Positions 1-5,850 of a DNA stretch of 6,511 nucleotides are shown here, in pieces. The DNA lies in assembly GCA_003696465.1 (NCBI GenBank), contig RFHG01000199.1, positions 1 through 6,511 of the forward strand, written 5' to 3'. The stretch is from Gammaproteobacteria bacterium. Lineage in GTDB: Bacteria; Pseudomonadota; Gammaproteobacteria; J044. How positions within the stretch are numbered: position 1 is the first letter of the stretch; every line of letters starts with the position of its first letter. The translations under genes and the position numbers were made by a program. The notes beneath the pieces are model-generated. The model did not search any database. It saw nothing but the letters and a program-made list of their open reading frames with translations, and had not been told where the DNA came from.

Positions 1-1
1 C

Positions 2-1906
2 ATTCCCCAGCTCGGCAGCAAGGCCAACGGCATCGGTTATCTGGGTGCGGTGCGCGACATCGACGGCACGGTGCGCAGTGACGCGCTGGTCATGCACTAT
101 TACGACGACTTCCTGCCCTCGCTTTCGCTGCTGCTCGCGGCGCGGCGCCTCAATCTCTCCAACGACGAGATCCAGGTCCGGCTGGGCGAAGGGATCGAAC
201 TCGGCGGCATCAGCATCGATACCGAGCCGGCATTGCAGCTGCTGACCCATTTCTACAATACCGACCCGGGTGTGCAGCCCTTCCCCGTCGATTCCTTCCA
301 TGATGTGCTGGAGGGCAACATTCCTCCGGAGCGCTACAAGGGCAAGATCGTGCTGGTGGGCGAGACCGCTGCCGGCATCACCACGCCCCAGGTCACGCCC
401 GTCTCCACCGCCATGCCGCCGGTGCTGGTCCTCGCGCACCAGGTCTCCAGCCTGCTCAACGAGGACTTCTTCACCCGCCCCGAGTGGGCACTGTGGGTGG
501 AACTCGCGGCGCTTTTGCTGATCACCCTCTACCTGACACTGGTATTGCCGCGGCTGAAGGCGGCGCTTGCCGCCGTGCTTACCTTCCTGCTGGGGCTGGC
601 CCTGTTCGGCACCGAGTTCTGGCTGCTCGCCAGCGAGTCGCTGTGGCTGCAGCTGATGCTGCCGCTGGCCCTGTTGCTGATCGGCTATGTGGTACTCATC
701 AGCAAGCGCTTCTTCGTTACCGAGCAGGGCAAGATGCGCTCCGACTTCGAATCCGCCGAGAGCAACCGCATGCTCGGCCTGGCCTTCCAGGGCCAGGGAC
801 AACTCGACATGGCCTTCGACAAGTTCCGCAAGCTGGAGCTGAACGACGATGTCATGGAGCTGCTCTACAACCTGGCGCTCGACTACGAACGCAAGCGTCA
901 GTTCAACAAGGCCCATTCCGTCTATCGCTACATGGCCGAACACGATCCCGACTTCAAGGATATCCAGCAGCGCCTGGCCCGCAGCAAGAAGATGGACGAA
1001 ACGGTCATGCTCGGCTCCAGCAAGGGGGAAGGCACCCTGGTACTGAGCGGCGACGGCGTCGAGAAGCCCATGCTGGGCCGCTACGAGGTCGAGAAGGAGC
1101 TCGGCAAGGGGGCCATGGGCGTGGTCTACCTGGGCCGCGATCCGAAGATCAACCGCGTAGTGGCAATCAAGACCATGGCCCTGTCCCAGGAGTTCGACGA
1201 AAGCGAGCTGGAAGACGTCAAGGCACGCTTCTTCCGCGAGGCGGAGACCGCTGGCCGGCTCAACCACCCCAACATCGTCACCATCTACGATGCCGGCGAG
1301 GAGCACGACCTGGCCTACATCGCCATGGAGTTCCTCAAGGGCAAGGATCTGATGCGGTACACGCGGCCCAACAACCTGCTGCCGCCGGCCACGGTAATGG
1401 ACATCATTGCCCGCTGTGCCGATGCCCTGGCCTATGCCCATGGGCTCAATGTCGTGCACCGCGACGTGAAACCGGTCAATGTGATGTACGAGCCCAACAG
1501 CGGCGAACTCAAGATCACCGACTTCGGTATTGCCCGCATTACCGATTCCAGCAAGACCAAGACCGGCATGGTGCTGGGCACGCCCTCCTACATGTCGCCC
1601 GAACAGCTGGCGGGCAAGAAGGTCGATGGCCGCTCCGACCTGTTTTCGCTGGGCGTGATGTTCTTCCAGCTGCTCACCGGCAACCTGCCCTTCCAGGCCG
1701 AATCCATGGCCACACTGATGTACAAGATTGCCAACGAGGAGCATCCGGATGTCACCGTCCTGCGGCCGGATCTGCCGGATTGCGTTCGGGACATCGTCAA
1801 TCGCATGCTGGACAAGAACGTGGAAACGCGCTACCAGTCAGGTACGGAGATCGCACGCGACATCCGTGACTGCATGAGCCAACTCGACAGCGGGGCCGGG
1901 GCATGA
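2..1906 (+). CDS. CHASE2-domain transmembrane serine/threonine protein kinase (5' partial)
   Basis: This receptor kinase should phosphorylate Ser/Thr on cytoplasmic proteins in response to a periplasmic signal. The frame is open to the window edge, so the N-terminus is missing; numbering here counts from the codon at base 2 (634 residues visible). Residues 1-160 are the C-terminal part of a CHASE2 sensor (GAVRDIDGTVRS and KGKIVLVGETAAG motifs). Three membrane helices lie near 163-184, 187-208 and 216-236. A charged, TPR-like helical region follows (about 243-330), then a linker. The Hanks kinase domain spans about 360-620: glycine loop GKGAMGVVYLG, VAIK with K390, HRDVKPVN with catalytic D488, DFG D507, and GTPSYMSPEQ. 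All core catalytic residues are present and it is an RD kinase, so activation-loop phosphorylation is plausible (Thr/Ser in TDSSKTKTG). The kinase is C-terminal to the sensor, the reverse of PknB-type kinases. The stop overlaps the phosphatase start (ATGA). Kinase identity is very sure; substrate and ligand are unknown. Confidence 0.95.
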   Translation: MPQLGSKANGIGYLGAVRDIDGTVRSDALVMHYYDDFLPSLSLLLAARRLNLSNDEIQVRLGEGIELGGISIDTEPALQLLTHFYNTDPGVQPFPVDSFHDVLEGNIPPERYKGKIVLVGETAAGITTPQVTPVSTAMPPVLVLAHQVSSLLNEDFFTRPEWALWVELAALLLITLYLTLVLPRLKAALAAVLTFLLGLALFGTEFWLLASESLWLQLMLPLALLLIGYVVLISKRFFVTEQGKMRSDFESAESNRMLGLAFQGQGQLDMAFDKFRKLELNDDVMELLYNLALDYERKRQFNKAHSVYRYMAEHDPDFKDIQQRLARSKKMDETVMLGSSKGEGTLVLSGDGVEKPMLGRYEVEKELGKGAMGVVYLGRDPKINRVVAIKTMALSQEFDESELEDVKARFFREAETAGRLNHPNIVTIYDAGEEHDLAYIAMEFLKGKDLMRYTRPNNLLPPATVMDIIARCADALAYAHGLNVVHRDVKPVNVMYEPNSGELKITDFGIARITDSSKTKTGMVLGTPSYMSPEQLAGKKVDGRSDLFSLGVMFFQLLTGNLPFQAESMATLMYKIANEEHPDVTVLRPDLPDCVRDIVNRMLDKNVETRYQSGTEIARDIRDCMSQLDSGAGA

Positions 1907-2727
1907 ATCTCAAGGGCAAGGTCGAGGTCGTTGGCCTGAGTGATACGGGCCGTGTGCGCACGCACAACGAGGACAGCATCGGCGAAGACATGGAGATCGG
2001 CGCCGTGGTGCTGGCCGACGGCATGGGCGGCTACAAGGGCGGTGAGGTGGCCAGTGCCATTGCCGTGAATACCATCATGGCAGAGCTGCGCAGGACGATA
2101 CCCGCTCTGGCGCCAGGCGAAATCGACGAGGAGACCGGCTATACCCGCGAGAGCATCGCCGTGCGCGATGCCATCATCAAGGCCAACGAGACCATCTACC
2201 AGACGGCCCAGAGCCAGCCGCAATACCAGGGCATGGGCACCACGGTGGTGGTACTTGTTTTCTACGACAACCGCATCACCTTTGCGCATGTCGGCGATTC
2301 GCGCATGTACCGCCTGCGCAACGAACAACTGGAGCAGATCACGGTCGACCATACCCTGCTGCAGGAACTGGTGGATCGCGGTTTCTACAGTCAGGAAGAG
2401 GCCAGGCAGTCACTGAACAAGAATCTGGTCACGCGCGCGCTCGGCATCGAGCCCAGCGTGGCGGTCGACCTGCAGGAGGATGTCACCTTCCCCGGCGACA
2501 TCTACCTGCTCTGTTCCGACGGCCTCAACGACATGGTCGACGACGAGGAAATCCACTTAACACTCAAGGAGTTTGGTGCTAACCTCGAAGAGGCGGCCAA
2601 ACGCCTGATCGAGCTGGCCAACGCGCATGGCGGGAAGGACAATGTCTCGGTGATCCTGGCCCGGCCCACGCGGGAGTTCCATGCCAGGAAGCACTGGTAC
2701 GAGCGCGTCGTGGACTGGCTGTTCTGA
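1903..2727 (+). CDS. PP2C-family (PPM) serine/threonine protein phosphatase
   Basis: A 274-residue metal-dependent phosphatase, expected to remove phosphate from Ser/Thr on the upstream kinase and its targets in the cytoplasm. The family motifs appear in order: RTHNED (19-24), ADGMGG with D39, GMGTT near 107-111, AHVGDSR (128-134), SDG with D206, and GGKDN with D246. The metal-binding acidic residues are therefore all present and the enzyme should be active. The start is set by the 4-nt ATGA overlap with the kinase stop, which suggests translational coupling; only G-rich sequence lies upstream as a possible ribosome site. After the catalytic domain a short tail (about 254-274, RPTREFHARK then HWYERVVDWLF) is rich in aromatic and basic residues and might contact membrane or a partner; that is inference. 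Kinase plus PP2C plus FHA also occurs in type VI secretion regulation, but no secretion gene is visible here. Confidence 0.95.
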   Translation: MNLKGKVEVVGLSDTGRVRTHNEDSIGEDMEIGAVVLADGMGGYKGGEVASAIAVNTIMAELRRTIPALAPGEIDEETGYTRESIAVRDAIIKANETIYQTAQSQPQYQGMGTTVVVLVFYDNRITFAHVGDSRMYRLRNEQLEQITVDHTLLQELVDRGFYSQEEARQSLNKNLVTRALGIEPSVAVDLQEDVTFPGDIYLLCSDGLNDMVDDEEIHLTLKEFGANLEEAAKRLIELANAHGGKDNVSVILARPTREFHARKHWYERVVDWLF

Positions 2728-2754
2728 CTCATCCTCACCACAACAAACAAGACC

Positions 2755-2759
2755 AGGGG
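2755..2759 (+). promoter_or_regulatory. Ribosome binding site of the FHA gene
   Basis: AGGGG sits 9 nt before the ATG at 2769, in the 41-nt gap after the phosphatase. The gap is otherwise A/C-rich and shows no recognisable promoter, so the FHA gene is probably translated from the operon mRNA using this site. Confidence 0.5.
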
Positions 2760-2768
2760 CGATAGAAG

Positions 2769-3488
2769 ATGGCAAAAGTCGTACTGACACTGGATGAGAG
2801 GGTACTGGGCGAATATCCGCTCAACAAGGAATGCATCACCATCGGCCGCCGTCCGGACAACGACATCCAGATCGACAACCTGGCGGTGAGCGGCCAGCAC
2901 TGCCAGATCATCACCATCCTCAACGACTCCTTCATCGAGGACCTGAACAGCACCAACGGCACCCTGGTCAACGACAAGCCGATCCGCAAGCATGCCCTGG
3001 TCAACGGCGATGTCATCACCATCGGCAAACACCAGCTCAAGTACATCAACGAACTGGCAACCGCCGCGGCACCGAGCGACGACTTCGAAAAGACCATGGT
3101 CATCCGCCCCGACCAGATGGGCATGCCCGAGAGCGAGGGCGGACAGAAGGTCGATGAGTCCGTCAGCCGCATCAGTGCCGAACTGAGCAAATCACTGCAG
3201 GAGGCCGAGGCCGCCAGCCAGGCCCCGCAGAAGGCCTGCCTCAGGATTCTCAACGGCAGCAATGCCGGCAAGGAACTCGAACTGACCAAGGCCCTGACCA
3301 CCATCGGCAAGCCCGGCACCCAGGTCACCGCCATCAGCCGGCGGCCGCAGGGGTTCTTCGTCATGCATGTGGAAGGCAGTGCCATCCCCCTGCTCAACGG
3401 CGAGCCGCTGGGCAAGCATGCTCAACCGCTCAGTGACGGCGACATCATCGAGGTCACCGGCATCAAGATGGAGTTCTCGACCCGATAG
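2769..3488 (+). CDS. FHA-domain phosphothreonine-binding protein with a second, degenerate FHA-like domain
   Basis: A 239-residue soluble adaptor without signal peptide or membrane helix. The N-terminal FHA domain (about 4-94) has the binding residues of the family: GRRPDND (G26, R27), SGQH (S41, H44) and LNSTNGT (S61, T62, N63). It should bind phosphothreonine peptides, most simply on the kinase encoded two genes upstream. An acidic linker carries DDFEKTMVI with T109, resembling phosphorylated switch motifs beside other bacterial FHA domains. A Ser/Glu/Ala-rich segment (about 120-152) looks flexible or helical. The C-terminal part (about 158-239) again has FHA-like spacing (TTIGKPG, then LLNGEPLG, then LSDGDIIEVTGIKMEF) but lacks the Arg, Ser-x-x-His and TNG residues, so it may be a structural or dimerising FHA-like fold. 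It follows the phosphatase by 41 nt and precedes the cyclase by 17 nt. FHA identity is sure; the downstream partner is not known. Confidence 0.92.
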   Translation: MAKVVLTLDERVLGEYPLNKECITIGRRPDNDIQIDNLAVSGQHCQIITILNDSFIEDLNSTNGTLVNDKPIRKHALVNGDVITIGKHQLKYINELATAAAPSDDFEKTMVIRPDQMGMPESEGGQKVDESVSRISAELSKSLQEAEAASQAPQKACLRILNGSNAGKELELTKALTTIGKPGTQVTAISRRPQGFFVMHVEGSAIPLLNGEPLGKHAQPLSDGDIIEVTGIKMEFSTR

Positions 3489-3504
3489 CCCGGGCCAGCC
3501 GGGC
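3488..3504 (+). other. GC hairpin filling the FHA-cyclase gap
   Basis: GCCCGG (3488-3493) and CCGGGC (3499-3504) form a perfect 6-bp inverted repeat around a 5-nt loop. It begins at the last base of the FHA stop codon and ends two bases before the cyclase ATG. No Shine-Dalgarno is visible in the gap. The structure could lower or couple cyclase translation; in GC-rich DNA a stem this short could also be chance. Confidence 0.4.
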
Positions 3505-3505
3505 C

Positions 3506-5779
3506 ATGACCGTGTCGGCCACCAGCCTCCCCCGAACCGTTCTGCGGCACGGCCTGCGGTATCTGCTCGGCATCCTGCTCATCACCCTGTTCCTGCTGCA
3601 TGTACGCGGCGACTTCCGCCTGCCGCTGCTGGACCAGCTCGACAACATGATCTACGACCTGCAGCTCGGGCTGACCGCCCCGCGCAGCGTCGACCGGCGC
3701 ATCGTCATTGCCGACATCGACGAATACAGCCTGTCGAAACTCGGCCACTGGCCCTGGCGCCGGGATGTGCTGGCCCGCATCATCAATCGCCTGTTCGACG
3801 ACTACGGCGTGCGCGTGGTCGGCTTCGATATCGCCTTCCCCGAGCCGTTCGACCCCTCTGCCCGCCGCCTGCTGGGCGAACTGGCCGAGACCCGACTGCG
3901 CGATGACCCGCAATTCCAGGCCGTATGGCAGAAACTGGCCCCGGGGCTGGATACCGACCAGGCCCTTGCCCGTGCCCTGCAGGGGCGACCGGTAGTACTC
4001 GGCCACATCTTCCGGCAGCGCGTGCGCGCCAACGAGCCACGCGAAATCGGTGCCCTGCCCCCGCCCCTGCGCACACTGGACGAGACCACCCGCAAGCGTC
4101 TGGGCGTACCCCGGCCGCAGGGCTATACCGGCAACCTGCCCCGGCTGGTCAACGCCACCGGCCGTGGCGGGTTCTTCGACAACCCGCTGGTCGATCCCGA
4201 CGGCATCTTCCGCCGCGTCCCGCTGCTGCAGGTGTACCAGGGCAAGCTCTACGAGAGCCTGACCATCGCCATGCTGCGGGCTGCCCATGACATCCCGGCA
4301 GAGCAGGTGCGGCTGGAAATCGTGCCCTACAATGAGCGGCGCGACCGGGGCGTCTATGCCCTGGAACAGGTCATCGTGGGCAAGTTCCGCATCCCGGTCG
4401 ACAACCGCGGCGCCGTACTCGTGCCCTACCGTGGCCCCGAACACAGCTTTCCCTATGTCTCGATGGCCGACATCCATGACGGCAGCGCCCCGCGTGATGT
4501 GCTGAAGGATGCCTTCGTGCTCATCGGCACCTCGGCCCCCGGGCTCAAGGACCTGCGCTTCGTGCCCCTGCAGAAGCGGGGCTACCCCGGCGTCGAAGTC
4601 CACGCCAACCTGCTCTCGGGCATGCTCGACGGCCGCATCAAGGCCCATCCCCAGTACCTCATCGCCTATGAGTTCCTGCTCCTCATCGTGCTCGGCCTGA
4701 CCCTGCTGCTGGCCCTGCCACGCCTCACCCCGCTCGGCTCCACCCTGCTCACCCTGGGCCTGCTGGCCGGGGTGCTCGGCATCAGCCATCTGGCCTGGAC
4801 CGCCTACGACATGGTGCTGCCGCTGGCCTCGCCGCTGGCCCTGATCCTGCTCATGCTGATCCTGCACGTCACCATCGGCTTCTTCGTCGAGACGCGCGGC
4901 AAGCGCCAGCTCGCCCACCTCTTCGGCCAGTATGTGCCGCCCGAGCTGGTCGACGAGATGAGCGAGGACCCGGAGGACTATTCGGTGGAACCCGAGAGCC
5001 GGGAACTGACCGTGCTCTTCTCCGACATCCGCGACTTCACCCGCATGTCGGAGGGCATGAGTCCTCCCGAGCTGGCCGAACTGATCAATGACTTCCTCAC
5101 CCCCATGACCGGCATCATCCACCGCCACCGCGGCACCATCGACAAGTACATGGGTGATGCCATCATGGCCTTCTGGGGCGCACCGCTGGCCGACCCGGAA
5201 CATGCCCGCCATGCCCTGGAGGCTGCCTGGGCCATGATCCGCGAGCTGGACAGGCTGAACGCGCAATTCGCCGAACGCGGCTGGCCCCGCATCGCCATCG
5301 GCATCGGCCTCAATACCGGAGAAATGAATGTCGGCAACATGGGCTCGGCCTTCCGCATGGCCTATACCGTCATGGGCGACGAGGTCAATCTCGGCTCCCG
5401 CCTCGAAGGGCTGACCAAAGTTTATGGCGTCAATATCATCGTCAGCGAGGCCACACGCCGGGCAGTGGACGACTGGCTCTATCGCGAGCTCGACCAGGTC
5501 CGTGTCAAGGGCAAGGAGCGTCCGGTACGCATCTTCGAGCCCCTGGGCCCGGCCGATGAGGTCCCGGGCGCGGTCAAGTCGGAGGTGCGCCAGTTCCGGC
5601 AGGCCCTCGAGGCCTACCGGCAGCAGGACTGGGACGGCGCCGAAGTGGCCCTGTTCAATCTGAGCCAGGCCCACCCCGAATCCGTACTCTACCGGCTCTA
5701 TCTCGACCGCATTGCCTGGTTCCGCAGCCACCCCCCGCCCGAAGACTGGGACGGCATCTTCAGTCACAGCACCAAGTAA
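3506..5779 (+). CDS. CHASE2-domain transmembrane class III adenylate cyclase
   Basis: A 757-residue receptor cyclase predicted to make cAMP from ATP in the cytoplasm under control of a periplasmic CHASE2 sensor. An N-terminal helix (about 19-33) leads into CHASE2 (about 36-380; IVIADIDEYSL, GHWPWRRD, VVGFDIAFPEPF, later FVLIGTSAPG). Three further helices lie near 384-405, 410-430 and 435-461. A linker with LFGQYVPPELV precedes the cyclase domain (about 500-690). Catalytic residues are complete: FSDIRDFT with metal-binding D507, DKYMGD with K547 and D551, YTVMGDEVN with T621 and N628, and R632 of GSRLEG. The Lys-Thr substrate pair is that of class IIIb adenylate cyclases, some of which respond to bicarbonate. 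The C-terminal 65 residues look TPR-like (FRQALEAYRQQDWDGAEVAL). The ATG at 3506 places the membrane helix correctly but has no clear ribosome site. Guanylate cyclase activity is unlikely given K547/T621. Confidence 0.95.
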   Translation: MTVSATSLPRTVLRHGLRYLLGILLITLFLLHVRGDFRLPLLDQLDNMIYDLQLGLTAPRSVDRRIVIADIDEYSLSKLGHWPWRRDVLARIINRLFDDYGVRVVGFDIAFPEPFDPSARRLLGELAETRLRDDPQFQAVWQKLAPGLDTDQALARALQGRPVVLGHIFRQRVRANEPREIGALPPPLRTLDETTRKRLGVPRPQGYTGNLPRLVNATGRGGFFDNPLVDPDGIFRRVPLLQVYQGKLYESLTIAMLRAAHDIPAEQVRLEIVPYNERRDRGVYALEQVIVGKFRIPVDNRGAVLVPYRGPEHSFPYVSMADIHDGSAPRDVLKDAFVLIGTSAPGLKDLRFVPLQKRGYPGVEVHANLLSGMLDGRIKAHPQYLIAYEFLLLIVLGLTLLLALPRLTPLGSTLLTLGLLAGVLGISHLAWTAYDMVLPLASPLALILLMLILHVTIGFFVETRGKRQLAHLFGQYVPPELVDEMSEDPEDYSVEPESRELTVLFSDIRDFTRMSEGMSPPELAELINDFLTPMTGIIHRHRGTIDKYMGDAIMAFWGAPLADPEHARHALEAAWAMIRELDRLNAQFAERGWPRIAIGIGLNTGEMNVGNMGSAFRMAYTVMGDEVNLGSRLEGLTKVYGVNIIVSEATRRAVDDWLYRELDQVRVKGKERPVRIFEPLGPADEVPGAVKSEVRQFRQALEAYRQQDWDGAEVALFNLSQAHPESVLYRLYLDRIAWFRSHPPPEDWDGIFSHSTK

Positions 5780-5787
5780 CCCTCCTG

Positions 5788-5807
5788 CTGCCGACGGCCT
5801 GCGGCAG
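5788..5807 (+). terminator. Possible weak terminator hairpin after the cyclase
   Basis: CTGCCG (5788-5793) and CGGCAG (5802-5807) are perfect inverted arms around an 8-nt loop, 8 nt after the cyclase stop. What follows is TGCTATTAT rather than a run of T, so intrinsic termination would be weak. It overlaps the place where a -35 element for umuD would lie. Confidence 0.3.
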
Positions 5808-5810
5808 TGC

Positions 5811-5816
5811 TATTAT
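5811..5816 (+). promoter_or_regulatory. Candidate -10 box for umuDC
   Basis: TATTAT is the most AT-rich hexamer in the gap and differs from TATAAT at one base. A start of transcription about 7 nt later would give a leader of roughly 28 nt before the ATG at 5851 and would exclude the upstream ATG at 5818. The -35 region is poor (CTGCCG at 17-nt spacing), so the promoter might need an activator or be weak. Confidence 0.3.
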
Positions 5817-5822
5817 CATGAC

Positions 5823-5830
5823 TTCCGGAA
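5823..5830 (+). promoter_or_regulatory. TTCCGGAA palindrome between the -10 candidate and umuD
   Basis: A perfect 8-bp palindrome that falls at the expected transcription start. It could be part of an operator, but the flanks do not extend the symmetry and an 8-bp palindrome can be chance. Confidence 0.2.
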
Positions 5831-5841
5831 CCATCTGCTAC

Positions 5842-5845
5842 AGGA
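5842..5845 (+). promoter_or_regulatory. Ribosome binding site of umuD
   Basis: AGGA lies 5 nt before the ATG at 5851. An in-frame ATG at 5818 has no such site and would sit almost on the -10 candidate, so this element decides the start in favour of 5851. Confidence 0.55.
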
Positions 5846-5850
5846 TTGCC

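Noticed and set aside
50..1906. A GTG at base 50 as the true start of the kinase
   Set aside because: The same frame is open to base 2 and reads through a CHASE2 motif that GTG 50 would cut in half, so the gene starts before the window.
2728..2768. A promoter in the phosphatase-FHA gap
   Set aside because: The 41 nt are A/C-rich with no -10 or -35 resembling sequence; only a ribosome binding site is supported.
2..3488. Kinase, phosphatase and FHA genes as a type VI secretion regulatory cassette (PpkA/PppA/Fha type)
   Set aside because: The kinase has a CHASE2 sensor and the next gene is an adenylate cyclase followed by umuDC; no secretion component is visible in the window.
3422..5767. A very long minus-strand open frame antisense to the cyclase gene
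   Set aside because: Its translation is low complexity, rich in Gly, Ala, Val, Asp and Gln, with no recognisable domain. Long antisense frames arise from codon bias in GC-rich genes, and the plus-strand cyclase has complete motifs.
5835..5844. CTG and ACAG near the umuD start as a LexA half-site pair
   Set aside because: The spacing between the half-sites is far too short for the canonical CTGT-N8-ACAG operator.
5818..5850. Upstream ATG at 5818 as the umuD start
   Set aside because: It has no ribosome site and lies 2 nt after the -10 candidate; ATG 5851 has AGGA at suitable spacing and gives a length nearer to known UmuD.
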